A DNA stretch of 37,878 bases, taken from contig NZ_KE384414.1 in the NCBI RefSeq assembly GCF_000425625.1, forward strand, positions 33,642-71,519, read 5' to 3'. This document shows, piece after piece, positions 14,346 to 22,706 of the stretch. Numbering within the stretch: the stretch's first letter is position 1; the number at the start of each line of letters is the position of its first letter. The position numbers and the translations under genes were made by a program. This DNA is from Stutzerimonas azotifigens DSM 17556. Its GTDB lineage: Bacteria > Pseudomonadota > Gammaproteobacteria > Pseudomonadales > Pseudomonadaceae. The notes below the pieces were generated by a model. That model saw only the letters and a list, made by a program, of their open reading frames with translations. It searched no databases and was not told the origin of the DNA.

Positions 14346-15392
14346 ATGCGATACAGCCTTCCCCTGCTGATCGGCGCACTCCTCGGAGCCGAGGCGGCCG
14401 CTGCCGATCCCCTGCAAGAACGCGCCCAGGCGCTCTTCCAGCCGATCCCCACCGAAGTCACCGAGGTGCGTGGCCAGGCCATCAGCCAGGCCCAGGCCGA
14501 GCTCGGCCACAAGCTCTGGTTCGAGCCGCGCCTGTCGAGCAGCCACATCATCAGTTGCAACAGCTGCCACAACCTCGGCGTGGGCGGCAGCGACAACGTG
14601 CCCACCTCCATCGGCCACGGCTGGCAGAAAGGCCCGCGCAACTCGCCGACGGTGCTCAACGCGGTGTTCAACATCGCGCAGTTCTGGGACGGCCGCGCCG
14701 GCGACCTGCAGGCACAGGCCAAGGGCCCGGTGCAGGCCAGCGTGGAGATGAACAGCACACCCGATCGTGTCGAGGCCACCCTGCGCAGCATGCCGGAATA
14801 CGTCGAGGCCTTCGCCAAGGCGTTCCCGAACAGCGCCGAGCCGGTCAGCTTCGACAACATGGCCACCGCGCTGGAGGCCTTCGAGGTCAGTCTGATCACC
14901 CCGCACTCGCCCTTCGACCGCTACCTGGGCGGCGACCTGAACGCACTGGACGAAAAGCAGAAGCAGGGCCTGGCGCTGTTCATGGACACCGGCTGCGCCG
15001 GCTGCCACAACGGCGTCAACCTCGGCGGCCAGGGCTACTTCCCGTTCGGCGTGGTCAAGAAGCCCGGCGCGGAGATTCTGCCGGAGGACGACAAGGGCCG
15101 CTTCGCGGTGACCCAGACGGCCACCGACGAGTACGTGTTCCGCGCCGCGCCGCTGCGCAACGTCGCGCTGACCGCGCCCTACTTCCACAGCGGCGAGGTC
15201 TGGGACCTGGAGCAGGCGGTCGCGATCATGGGCGACAGCCAGCTGGGCCGGCAGCTGAACGAGGGAGAGGTCAGCGCCATCACCGCCTTCCTGCACAGCC
15301 TCACCGGCGAGCAGCCGAAAGTCGCCTACCCCCTGCTGCCGGCGAGCACCGCCGAGACCCCCAAACCGGAAGTCATGGTCGTCACCGACTGA
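14346..15392 (+). CDS. ccpR: Periplasmic di-haem cytochrome c peroxidase
   Basis: The 348-residue precursor has a signal peptide (residues 1-20, ending AEAAAA) and two c-type haem sites, CNSCH (71-75) and CAGCH (217-221). His91 in GHGWQKGPRNSPT fits the peroxidatic haem region, and FWDGRAGDLQAQAKGP, EMN and FRAAPLRNVALTAPYFHSG are typical of bacterial CcpA/CcpR. The enzyme reduces hydrogen peroxide to water in the periplasm using electrons from a small c-type cytochrome or cupredoxin. An Anr box lies upstream, so expression should rise at low oxygen. It is monocistronic and converges on mscL across a strong hairpin. Confidence 0.95.
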   Translation: MRYSLPLLIGALLGAEAAAADPLQERAQALFQPIPTEVTEVRGQAISQAQAELGHKLWFEPRLSSSHIISCNSCHNLGVGGSDNVPTSIGHGWQKGPRNSPTVLNAVFNIAQFWDGRAGDLQAQAKGPVQASVEMNSTPDRVEATLRSMPEYVEAFAKAFPNSAEPVSFDNMATALEAFEVSLITPHSPFDRYLGGDLNALDEKQKQGLALFMDTGCAGCHNGVNLGGQGYFPFGVVKKPGAEILPEDDKGRFAVTQTATDEYVFRAAPLRNVALTAPYFHSGEVWDLEQAVAIMGDSQLGRQLNEGEVSAITAFLHSLTGEQPKVAYPLLPASTAETPKPEVMVVTD

Positions 15393-15399
15393 CACGACC

Positions 15400-15424
15400 G
15401 CCCGCCCGGCCACGCCGGGCGGGC
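15400..15424. terminator. Bidirectional terminator hairpin between ccpR and mscL
   Basis: GCCCGCCCGGC (15400-15410) and GCCGGGCGGGC (15414-15424) form a perfect 11-bp stem with a CAC loop. It lies in the 35-bp gap between two converging genes. There is no long T-tract, so termination strength is uncertain, but placement and stem fit a shared terminator. Confidence 0.65.
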
Positions 15425-15427
15425 TTG

Positions 15428-15838
15428 TCAAAGTTCCCGGCGATCCTTGAGCAGGTCACGGATCTCGGTCAGCAGCACCTCTTCCGCAGAGGGCGCCGGC
15501 GGCGCTTCGGGGGCTTCGGCCTCCTTGCGCTTGAGGCGGTTGACCGCCTTGACGCCCATGAACACGGCAAAGGCAATGATGGTGAAGTCGACCACCGTCT
15601 GGATGAAGCGCCCGTAGCCGATCGTCACCGCCGGGGTATCCCCCACCGCCTCCTTCAGCACGATCTGCAGGTTGCTGAAATCGACGCCACCGATCAGCAG
15701 CCCCAGCGGCGGCATGATCACGTCGCCCACGAAGGACGACACGATCTTGCCGAACGCCGCGCCGATGATGATGCCGACCGCCATGTCGATCACATTGCCG
15801 CGAATGGCGAAGGCCTTGAACTCGTTGATCAGGCTCAT
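15428..15838 (-). CDS. mscL: Large-conductance mechanosensitive channel MscL
   Basis: The 136-residue protein is a full-length MscL: N-terminal amphipathic [15 protein letters not shown], first pore helix [20 protein letters not shown], periplasmic loop, second helix [20 protein letters not shown], and the charged C-terminal bundle (LLTEIRDLL). It forms a pentameric emergency valve in the inner membrane that opens on osmotic downshock. ATG 15838 has AGGAG 5-6 bases upstream. The C-terminal linker is rich in Pro, Ala and Glu, a common variable region. No key pore residue looks altered. Confidence 0.97.
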   Translation of the reverse strand: MSLINEFKAFAIRGNVIDMAVGIIIGAAFGKIVSSFVGDVIMPPLGLLIGGVDFSNLQIVLKEAVGDTPAVTIGYGRFIQTVVDFTIIAFAVFMGVKAVNRLKRKEAEAPEAPPAPSAEEVLLTEIRDLLKDRREL

Positions 15839-15909
15839 GTGTGCTCCTCTCTGTCAGCCTGCCGGCTTGCCCCATGGCAAAGACCGGACCATACGATTGC
15901 GGTTCCCCG

Positions 15910-16656
15910 TCATGGGTAGACCGGCTCGGGCAGCGATTGAAAGCCCGGCCGGGCGATCAGGTAGCCCTGGAACAGGCGGATACCCATGTCGCGTAGCCGG
16001 CTCAGTTCGTCCGCCGTTTCCACACCCTCGGCGATCACCTCGATGCCGAGTTCGTCGCAGCAGGCGAGCACGCTGCGTACCAGCGCCTGCCGCACACGAT
16101 CCGTTGCGATGCCCCTGATCAGGTGCATGTCCAGCTTGATGAGGTCCGGCTGGAAGTCGGCCAGCAGGCCAAGCCCGGCGTAACCGGCACCGAAGTCGTC
16201 GATCGCGGTGCGAAAACCCATTTCCCGGTAGGCGCTCAGGATGTCCAGCAGATGGCCGGTGTCGTGCACCCGCTCCTGCTCGGTCACCTCGAAGACGATC
16301 CGGTCCAGTGCGAAGCCGGCCCGCTCGGCGGCCGCCAGGGTCGCGCGGATGCAGGTCTCGGGCTTGTACACGGCGTTGGGCATGAAGTTGATCGACAGCC
16401 GCACCGACAGCCCGAGCCGCGCCGCCCACTCGATCGCCGTGGTGCGGCAGGCCTGATCGAAGCTGTAGCGGTTCTGCGCGGTGACGCGCGACAGCACCTG
16501 CCCCGCCCCCTCGCCCGCCGCACCGCGCACTAGCGCCTCGTAGGCGAACACCTGCCGCGCGCTCAGGTCGACGATCGGCTGGAAGGCCATGCTGATCGGG
16601 AATTCGAGCGAATGCCCGTCCCGACAGGCGCTGCAACGCCCTGGATGTTCCTGCAT
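15910..16656 (-). CDS. EAL-domain c-di-GMP phosphodiesterase
   Basis: The 248-residue protein is a stand-alone EAL domain. It has YEALVRG (the EAL motif), SINFMPN (catalytic Asn), VFEVTEQE, the metal-binding pair in [27 protein letters not shown] and QGYLIARP. All the residues expected for c-di-GMP hydrolysis are present, so it is likely active. Before the domain is a short N-terminal RCSACRDG, a CxxC pair that could bind a metal or respond to redox. There is no membrane segment, so it is cytoplasmic. I chose ATG 16656; the open frame extends upstream with no family similarity. It is divergent from the YdcH-like gene and follows mscL by 71 bp. Confidence 0.9.
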   Translation of the reverse strand: MQEHPGRCSACRDGHSLEFPISMAFQPIVDLSARQVFAYEALVRGAAGEGAGQVLSRVTAQNRYSFDQACRTTAIEWAARLGLSVRLSINFMPNAVYKPETCIRATLAAAERAGFALDRIVFEVTEQERVHDTGHLLDILSAYREMGFRTAIDDFGAGYAGLGLLADFQPDLIKLDMHLIRGIATDRVRQALVRSVLACCDELGIEVIAEGVETADELSRLRDMGIRLFQGYLIARPGFQSLPEPVYP

Positions 16657-16790
16657 AGGTGACTCTCGTCGGTAAAACGCAATATCTACCCGAAACCTCG
16701 TCTCACGGCACGACAATCTTGATCCAGGTCATCAGGCCCCACGGGCGGCGACGGTAGCTTGCCGTCGATTCCGTCCGCTGGAGCCTTCCC

Positions 16791-17060
16791 ATGCACGTTG
16801 AACACCACCCGCTGATCCGCGACTTCGCCGACCAACGCGACGAGCTGCACCGCCTGCGCCAGCAGGACGACCGCTTCGCCCGCCTGGCCCTGGAATACGA
16901 GCACCTGGACAAGCGCATCTGCCGCATCGAGGAGGGCATCGAGACGCTCGACGAGGCCTCGCTGGCGGCCCTGAAGCAGGAGCGCGTCGCCCTCAAGGAC
17001 GACATCGCCCGCCAGCTCAGGCGCGCCGGCGGCGGTTGCTGCGGTCGTTGCGGCGGCTGA
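16791..17060 (+). CDS. YdcH-like small coiled-coil protein (DUF465)
   Basis: The 89-residue protein is mostly helical with heptad spacing (FADQRDELHRLRQQDDRFARLALEY...LDKRICRIEEGIETL...LKQERVALKDDIARQL), matching the DUF465/YdcH family, whose function is not established. It ends in a glycine- and cysteine-rich tail, GGGCCGRCGG, which could bind a metal. ATG 16791 has GGAG 7 bases upstream. It lies about 120 bp before radA on the same strand and is divergent from the EAL gene. Confidence 0.85.
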   Translation: MHVEHHPLIRDFADQRDELHRLRQQDDRFARLALEYEHLDKRICRIEEGIETLDEASLAALKQERVALKDDIARQLRRAGGGCCGRCGG

Positions 17061-17178
17061 GCGCCGGCCCCTGACGCAGGCCGGCCGCCAGCCGGCCGCT
17101 GCGGACGTGCGCCCGGTCGGCACGGCCGCCCGGGCATCGCGTTATCATGCGCCCCTTCATCGAAGCAGGGGTTCCCCA

Positions 17179-18540
17179 ATGGCCAAGGCCAAGCGCATGT
17201 ACGGCTGCACCGAGTGCGGCTCGACCTTTCCCAAGTGGGCCGGCCAGTGCGGTGACTGCGGCGCCTGGAACACCCTGGTCGAGACCCTGATCGAAGGCGC
17301 CGCGCCGCCATCCGGGCGCGCCGGCTGGGCCGGCGACCAGGCCAACATCAAGACCCTGGCCGAAGTCAGCGTCGAGGAAGTGCCGCGCTTCTCCACCGCC
17401 TCGGGCGAGCTCGACCGGGTGCTCGGCGGCGGCCTGGTGGACGGCTCGGTGGTGCTCATCGGCGGCGACCCCGGCATCGGCAAGTCCACCATCCTGCTGC
17501 AGACGCTGTGCAGCATCGCCCAGCGCTTTCCGGCGCTCTACGTCACCGGCGAGGAATCCCAGCAGCAGGTGGCGATGCGCGCCCGGCGCCTGGACCTGCC
17601 GCAGGACAGGCTCAAGGTGATGACCGAGACCTGCATCGAGTCGATCATCGCCACCGCGCGCCAGGAAAAGCCGAAGGTGATGGTCATCGACTCGATCCAG
17701 ACCATCTTCACCGAACAGCTGCAGTCGGCGCCCGGCGGCGTCGCCCAGGTCCGCGAGAGCGCCGCGCTGCTGGTGCGCTTCGCCAAGCAGAGCGGCACGG
17801 CGGTGTTCCTGGTCGGTCACGTCACCAAGGAGGGCGCGCTGGCCGGCCCGCGGGTGCTCGAGCACATGGTCGACACCGTGCTCTATTTCGAGGGCGAGCC
17901 GGACGGCCGCCTGCGCCTGCTGCGCGCGGTGAAGAACCGCTTCGGCGCGGTCAACGAGCTCGGCGTGTTCGGCATGACCGACAAGGGCCTGAAGGAAGTC
18001 TCCAACCCCTCGGCGATCTTCCTCACCCGCGCCCAGGAGGCGGTGCCCGGCAGCGTGGTGATGGCCACCTGGGAAGGCTCGCGGCCGATGCTGGTGGAGG
18101 TGCAGGCGCTGGTGGACACCAGCCACCTGGCCAACCCGCGCCGCGTGACCCTTGGCCTCGACCAGAACCGCCTGGCCATGCTGCTCGCGGTGCTGCACCG
18201 CCACGGCGGCATCCCCACCTACGACCAGGACGTGTTCCTCAACGTGGTCGGCGGGGTCAAGGTGCTGGAAACCGCGGCGGACCTGGCGCTGATGGCGGCG
18301 GTGATTTCCAGCCTGCGCAACCGCCCGTTGCCGCACGACCTGCTGGTGTTCGGCGAAGTCGGCCTGTCCGGCGAGATCCGCCCGGTGCCGAGCGGCCAGG
18401 AGCGGCTGAAGGAAGCGGCCAAGCACGGCTTCAAGCGCGCCATCGTGCCGCGCGGCAACGCGCCCAAGGAAGCGCCCGCCGGCCTCGCCGTGGTGCCGGT
18501 GACGCGCCTCGAGCAGGCGCTCGACGCGCTCTTCGAGTGA
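17179..18540 (+). CDS. radA: DNA repair protein RadA
   Basis: The 453-residue protein matches bacterial RadA in full. It has a four-cysteine zinc finger (C10, C13, C24, C27), a RecA-like ATPase with Walker A GGDPGIGKST (95-104) and Walker B VMVIDS (167-172), the RadA-specific KNRFG motif (252-256), and a C-terminal Lon-like domain (LLVFGEVGLSGEIRPV). RadA drives branch migration of recombination intermediates in the cytoplasm. I chose ATG 17179 (MAKAKRMYGC), which gives the family N-terminus; the frame is open further upstream. It converges on the pilZ gene, and the 58-bp gap holds a dispersed repeat. Confidence 0.96.
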   Translation: MAKAKRMYGCTECGSTFPKWAGQCGDCGAWNTLVETLIEGAAPPSGRAGWAGDQANIKTLAEVSVEEVPRFSTASGELDRVLGGGLVDGSVVLIGGDPGIGKSTILLQTLCSIAQRFPALYVTGEESQQQVAMRARRLDLPQDRLKVMTETCIESIIATARQEKPKVMVIDSIQTIFTEQLQSAPGGVAQVRESAALLVRFAKQSGTAVFLVGHVTKEGALAGPRVLEHMVDTVLYFEGEPDGRLRLLRAVKNRFGAVNELGVFGMTDKGLKEVSNPSAIFLTRAQEAVPGSVVMATWEGSRPMLVEVQALVDTSHLANPRRVTLGLDQNRLAMLLAVLHRHGGIPTYDQDVFLNVVGGVKVLETAADLALMAAVISSLRNRPLPHDLLVFGEVGLSGEIRPVPSGQERLKEAAKHGFKRAIVPRGNAPKEAPAGLAVVPVTRLEQALDALFE

Positions 18541-18547
18541 GCGTGGC

Positions 18548-18602
18548 CAGGGTCCGTTTCGTCGCGAGCCGCGTTGCCGCGTCAAATGGCAACAGGCCCT
18601 AG
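18548..18602. repeat. Dispersed element with 33-bp core, copy 1
   Basis: The core at 18556-18588 runs from GTTTCGTCGCGAGCC to GCGTCAAATG. It matches the reverse complement of 35132-35164 at 32 of 33 positions. To its right is GCAACAGGCCCTAG (18589-18602), nearly the same as GGCAACAGACCCTAG at the end of copy 2 although the core is reversed. The simplest reading is an element whose two ends are inverted copies of CTAGGG(T/C)CTGTTGCC, with each copy keeping one complete end. The TAG stop of the pilZ gene lies in this end. Confidence 0.6.
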
Positions 18603-18958
18603 GAACCGAGGGTCGCCACCTCGCGCTCCAGCCGCGCGGTGTCGCCGAGGTTGAGTTCCAGCAGGCGCCGCAGGTGGCTGAACGAATCGATGTCGATGTG
18701 CCGCCAGGTGAAGCCGAGGGCGTCGGCCTCCTCGTGGGCCTGCTGCACCTCCATCTGCAACTGGGTGTCGGCGCTCAGGACCACCCGCGCGTTGAACGGC
18801 AGGCAGCCGTCGCCGTCCCAGTCGGACGGCCGCTCGACCAGCAGGCCGTGCAGGGAGATGTCCAGCAGATTGGCGTTCCAGCGGCTGTCGGCCTGGGAGA
18901 GGACGATCGAGGCGTCGAAGTCGATGCGCTGGTAGCGCCGGCGGTCTTGAGCGTTCAC
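18599..18958 (-). CDS. PilZ-domain c-di-GMP receptor (MapZ/PA4608-like)
   Basis: The 119-residue protein is a single PilZ domain. Both c-di-GMP binding motifs are present: RRYQR (R7 and R11) and DISLHG (D33, S35, G38). Length, motifs and position next to radA match P. aeruginosa PA4608/MapZ, which when bound to c-di-GMP affects the chemotaxis methyltransferase CheR1 and flagellar switching. The start is GTG at 18958, with AAGG 7 bases upstream. Its stop codon falls inside the terminal repeat of the element at 18548-18602, so the last residues may differ from those in relatives. It is cytoplasmic. Confidence 0.88.
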   Translation of the reverse strand: MNAQDRRRYQRIDFDASIVLSQADSRWNANLLDISLHGLLVERPSDWDGDGCLPFNARVVLSADTQLQMEVQQAHEEADALGFTWRHIDIDSFSHLRRLLELNLGDTARLEREVATLGS

Positions 18959-19033
18959 GGGGCGGCCTTGTCGGTGGAGAACAGGGGGAACTATAGCGCC
19001 TGGCGCCGCTGGAGGCCGAGCGCCTCGCGCCGG

Positions 19034-19666
19034 CTAGTCCGGCTGCCAGCCGTACTTGATCGCATGGGTGACCAGGTCCGCCGGCTTGTCGATGTCGAGC
19101 TTGCGGCGGATGCTCAGCCGGTGCGTCTCGACGGTGCGCACGCTGATCGCCAGCTCGCGCGCCATCTGCTTGTTGTTCAGGCCTCGCGCCAGCAGCACCA
19201 GCACCTGGCGTTCGCGCGGGGTGAGGCCGCCATCCTCCGCTTCGCCGGCATCCAGCTTGCCGGCCAGCCCACCGGTGTAGAAGGTGCCGCCTTCGGCGAC
19301 CGCCTTGATGGCCGCGACGATCTCCCGCGACGGCGCATCCTTGAGCACGTAGCCACGCGCGCCGACCTTCACCGACGTGCTCACGTACTCCTGGTTCTCG
19401 TACATGCTGAGGATCAGGATGCGGATCTGCGGGTGGCGCTCGCCGAGCCTGCGGGTCAGCTCGAGGCCGTTCATGTCCTTCAGGCCGATGTCCACCAGCA
19501 GCAGATCCGGCCGCGCCTGTTCGGCCAGCGCCAGCGCCTCCTGGCCGCTGGCCGCCTCGCCGACCACCTCGATCCAGCGGGTCAGCGCCAGCAGCGCGCG
19601 GATGCCGTCGCGCACCAGCGCATGATCGTCGACCAGCCCCACCCGGACCCGCCCGAGCTCGCTCAT
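19034..19666 (-). CDS. NarL/LuxR-type response regulator
   Basis: The 210-residue protein has an N-terminal receiver domain with the acidic pair D13-D14, phosphorylation site D59 (LLLVDIGLKD), S87 and K109 (GYVLKD). A LuxR/NarL helix-turn-helix follows (GLTPRERQVLVLLARGLNNK...ISVRTVETHRLSIRRKL, about 147-190). Its ATG overlaps the stop of the kinase gene in an ATGA, so the two form one two-component system. It should bind DNA when phosphorylated; targets are unknown. Confidence 0.92.
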   Translation of the reverse strand: MSELGRVRVGLVDDHALVRDGIRALLALTRWIEVVGEAASGQEALALAEQARPDLLLVDIGLKDMNGLELTRRLGERHPQIRILILSMYENQEYVSTSVKVGARGYVLKDAPSREIVAAIKAVAEGGTFYTGGLAGKLDAGEAEDGGLTPRERQVLVLLARGLNNKQMARELAISVRTVETHRLSIRRKLDIDKPADLVTHAIKYGWQPD

Positions 19667-21063
19667 GCCTTCTCCTCCTCCCAGGCCCGTGCGGCGGGGC
19701 CATCCTTCGCCGGCGCCTCGCCCGTGACCGGCAGCGAGACCTCGATGACGGTCGCCCCGGGGCGCGAGCCGACCTCGAAGCGGCCGCCGAAATGCTCCAC
19801 TCGCTCGCGGATGTTGCGCAAGCCGATGCCGCAGCCGGAGCGTTCGGCGCGCTGCGGATCGAAGCCGACGCCGTCGTCGCCGACGCGCAGGCGGACCGCC
19901 GCGCCGAGCCGCTCCACCGAAACCCGCACGCGCGTCGCGTGGGCGTGCCGCTCGATGTTGCCGAGCGCCTCCTGGAGGATGCGGAACAGCGCCAGCGCGG
20001 TGCCGGCCTCGAGCCGCGTCTCGCCGATATCCATGCGGTAGTCCACGGTCAGCGCGCTGCGCTGGCGGAACTCCTCGACCAGCTGGCTGACCGCGGCGGG
20101 AAAGCCGAGCATGTCCAGCAGCGACGGATGCAGCGCATGGGAGATCCGGCGGACCTCGCCGATGGCCGCGGTGAGCCGCTCGGTGCCCTGCTCCAGGGTC
20201 GCCGCGCCCCGCGCGTCGCCTTCCTCGAGCTGGTGGCCGGCGAGTTCGAACTGGAACTTGACCGAGGCCAGCAGCTGGCTCAGGCCGTCGTGCAGCTCCC
20301 GCGCCACGCGTGCGCGTTCCTCCTCCTGCAGGCTGACCAGGCGCTGGTTGAGCTGCTGCAGCTTGCGGTCGGCCAGCCGGTGCTCGCTGAGGTTCAGGGT
20401 GACGCCGCCGGCGAACACCAGCAGCACCGCGACCAGGACCAGCGAGGCGATCGCCACCATGGTGTCCTGCACGCCGCGGTCGGTCTCGTGGCGCAGGCGG
20501 TCGACCACCGCCTGGACGTCGTCGAGATAGATGCCGGTGCCGTACATCCAGCCCCAGCGCTCGAGCATCACCACGTAGGCGAGCTTGTCGGTGACCCTGC
20601 CGGTCGAGGGCTTGAGCCAGGCGTAGCGCTGGAAGCCGCCGCCGCCCCCGGCCGCCTTCAGCAGCGCCTGGATCACCGGCAGGCCATCGGGGTCGGTCAT
20701 GTTCCATAGGTCCTGGCCGACCAGCTCGGCCTGGCGCGGGTGCATGAGGTTGCGCCCGTTGCGGTCGTAGACGAAGAAGTAGCCGTCGCGGCCGGCGCTC
20801 ATCCGCGCCAGCACGGCGAGCACCTGCCGCCGCGTCTCGGCATCGTCCAGGCCGCTGTCGTAGAGCGGCGCCACCAGGCTGCCGGCCATCTGCACGTAGT
20901 GCTCGAGCTCGGCGCGCTTGCCCGCCAGGATGCTGCTCTCGATCAGCCGCGCCTGCTGTTCGCCGAGCCGCTGGTTCTGCACGATGACCAGCACGCAGAC
21001 CGCCGCCACCGCGATCAGCAGCGGCAGCACGCTCAGCGCGACGATCTTGTGCCTCAGCTGCAT
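19663..21063 (-). CDS. Cache-domain sensor histidine kinase
   Basis: The 466-residue protein has a first membrane helix (about 7-29), a periplasmic single Cache-type sensor (about 35-195, with DGYFFVYDRNGRNLMHP and GWMYGTGIYLDD), a second membrane helix (201-222), a coiled linker, a HisKA_3 dimerisation region with the phospho-accepting His258 (RVARELHDGLSQLL), and an HATPase domain (ILQEALGNIERHA, VGDDGVGFD, GIGLRNIRERV). It senses a small extracellular molecule, probably a carboxylate-like ligand, and phosphorylates the downstream-encoded regulator. Start ATG 21063 has GGAAGGG upstream. Ligand not identifiable from sequence. Confidence 0.9.
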   Translation of the reverse strand: MQLRHKIVALSVLPLLIAVAAVCVLVIVQNQRLGEQQARLIESSILAGKRAELEHYVQMAGSLVAPLYDSGLDDAETRRQVLAVLARMSAGRDGYFFVYDRNGRNLMHPRQAELVGQDLWNMTDPDGLPVIQALLKAAGGGGGFQRYAWLKPSTGRVTDKLAYVVMLERWGWMYGTGIYLDDVQAVVDRLRHETDRGVQDTMVAIASLVLVAVLLVFAGGVTLNLSEHRLADRKLQQLNQRLVSLQEEERARVARELHDGLSQLLASVKFQFELAGHQLEEGDARGAATLEQGTERLTAAIGEVRRISHALHPSLLDMLGFPAAVSQLVEEFRQRSALTVDYRMDIGETRLEAGTALALFRILQEALGNIERHAHATRVRVSVERLGAAVRLRVGDDGVGFDPQRAERSGCGIGLRNIRERVEHFGGRFEVGSRPGATVIEVSLPVTGEAPAKDGPAARAWEEEKA

Positions 21064-21126
21064 GGCGTCACCCTTCCCCGCCGACGGTCACGCCAGGGCC
21101 AGAAAACGAAAAGCCCAGCGGATGCC

Positions 21127-21330
21127 GCAATCCTGTTCACTTAACTGATGGGCCCTTGGCTTCGGGCAGGCCTGCGGCCTGCATTCGCCGCGAGGGCGCG
21201 CCTCCCACAGGGTGCGGTGAATGCCGTAAGCCCGTCGGGAACGGACGCGGCCTCCCACGGATCTGGTGGGCGGCACTGCTTTGTGGGAGTCCCGACCTCG
21301 GGGCGAGCTCGGCTAAGTGAACAACATTGC
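21127..21330. repeat. 204-bp inverted-repeat element
   Basis: TGTTCACTTA (21134-21143) and TAAGTGAACA (21314-21323) are perfect inverted repeats, and GCAAT/ATTGC further out extend the arms to 15 of 17 matching positions. Inside, 21175-21210 is a near copy of the repeat at 9393-9428, and 21280-21308 resembles the repeat at 37836-37866. The whole fills the 306-bp gap between glyA and the kinase gene and encodes nothing convincing. Confidence 0.62.
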
Positions 21331-21369
21331 AGCGGGTGCCGGGCTTTTCGCGACTCGGAACATGCGTGA

Positions 21370-22623
21370 TCAGGCACCGTAGACCGGGAACCTGGCGCAC
21401 ACGGCCTTGACCTTCTCGCGCACCGCGTCGATCACCGACTCGTCGCCCATCCTGTCGAGGATGTCGCAGATCCAGCCGGCCAGCTCGCGGCACTCGGCTT
21501 CCTTGAAGCCGCGGGTGGTCACCGCCGGGGTGCCGATGCGCAGGCCGGAGGTGACGAAGGGCGAACGCGGGTCGTTCGGCACCGAGTTCTTGTTCACCGT
21601 GATGAAGGCGCGGCCCAGGGCGGCGTCCGCGTCCTTGCCGGTGATGTCCTGCTTGATCAGCGAAAGCAGGAACAGGTGGTTCCGGGTGCCGCCGGAAACC
21701 ACGTCGAAGCCACGCTGCATGAACACCTCGGCCATCGCCTGGGCGTTCTTCACCACCTGCTGCTGGTAGGCCTTGAATTCCGGCTGCAGGGCTTCCTTGA
21801 AGCACACCGCCTTGGCCGCGATCACGTGCTCCAGCGGGCCGCCCTGGGCGCCCGGGAAGACCGCGGAGTTGAGCTTCTTCTCGATCTCCTCGTTCTTCTT
21901 CGCCAGGATCAGGCCGCCGCGCGGGCCGCGCAGGGTCTTGTGGGTGGTGGTGGTGACCACGTCGGCGAAGGGCACCGGGTTCGGGTAGACGCCGGCGGCG
22001 ACCAGGCCGGCCACGTGGGCCATGTCGACGAACAGGTAGGCACCGACCTTGTCGGCGATGGCGCGGAAACGGGCGAAGTCCAGCACCTGCGAATAGGCGG
22101 AGAAACCGGCGACGATCATCTTCGGCTTGTGCTCGACGGCCAGGCGCTCGACTTCGTCGTAGTCGATCAGGCCCTGGTCGTTGATGCCGTACTGCACGGC
22201 GTTGTAAAGCTTGCCGGAGGAGGACACGGTGGCGCCGTGGGTCAGGTGGCCGCCGTGGGCCAGGCTCATGCCCAGGATGGTGTCGCCGGCCTGCAGCAGG
22301 GCCAGGTAGACGGCGGAGTTGGCCTGGGAGCCGGCGTGCGGCTGGACGTTGGCGTAGTCGGCGCCGAACAGCTGCTTGGCGCGGTCGATGGCCAGCTGCT
22401 CGACGATGTCGACGTACTCGCAGCCGCCGTAGTAGCGCTTGCCCGGGTAGCCCTCGGCGTACTTGTTGGTCAGCACGCTGCCCTGGGCCTCCATCACTGC
22501 CGGGCTGGTGTAGTTCTCCGAGGCGATCAGCTCGATGTGGTGTTCCTGGCGCTCGGCTTCCTGCTGCATGGCAGCGAAGAGTTCGGCGTCATAGCGGGCG
22601 AGGGTCAAATCACGGCTGAACAT
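21370..22623 (-). CDS. glyA: Serine hydroxymethyltransferase
   Basis: The 417-residue enzyme matches GlyA in full length. The PLP-binding lysine is K229 in [16 protein letters not shown], and [35 protein letters not shown] and [15 protein letters not shown] are family hallmarks. It interconverts serine and glycine with tetrahydrofolate, the main source of one-carbon units. Start ATG 22623. Its location next to a MorA-like gene resembles P. aeruginosa glyA3/morA, so this is probably one of several glyA copies (inference). The gap to the MorA-like gene upstream is 83 bp on the same strand. Confidence 0.97.
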   Translation of the reverse strand: MFSRDLTLARYDAELFAAMQQEAERQEHHIELIASENYTSPAVMEAQGSVLTNKYAEGYPGKRYYGGCEYVDIVEQLAIDRAKQLFGADYANVQPHAGSQANSAVYLALLQAGDTILGMSLAHGGHLTHGATVSSSGKLYNAVQYGINDQGLIDYDEVERLAVEHKPKMIVAGFSAYSQVLDFARFRAIADKVGAYLFVDMAHVAGLVAAGVYPNPVPFADVVTTTTHKTLRGPRGGLILAKKNEEIEKKLNSAVFPGAQGGPLEHVIAAKAVCFKEALQPEFKAYQQQVVKNAQAMAEVFMQRGFDVVSGGTRNHLFLLSLIKQDITGKDADAALGRAFITVNKNSVPNDPRSPFVTSGLRIGTPAVTTRGFKEAECRELAGWICDILDRMGDESVIDAVREKVKAVCARFPVYGA

Positions 22624-22706
22624 GGCGGTCCCCTGGGGCAGCTGGGCGGTAGTGAAGAGGCGGCGGATTCTACCCCAACTGCCGGCGGGCGGGGTATGAG
22701 CGCGTC

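Noticed and set aside
21137..21805. Minus-strand open frame partly between glyA and the kinase gene
   Set aside because: It is an out-of-frame reading of the glyA 3' end that continues through the inverted-repeat element; no start signal and no domain.
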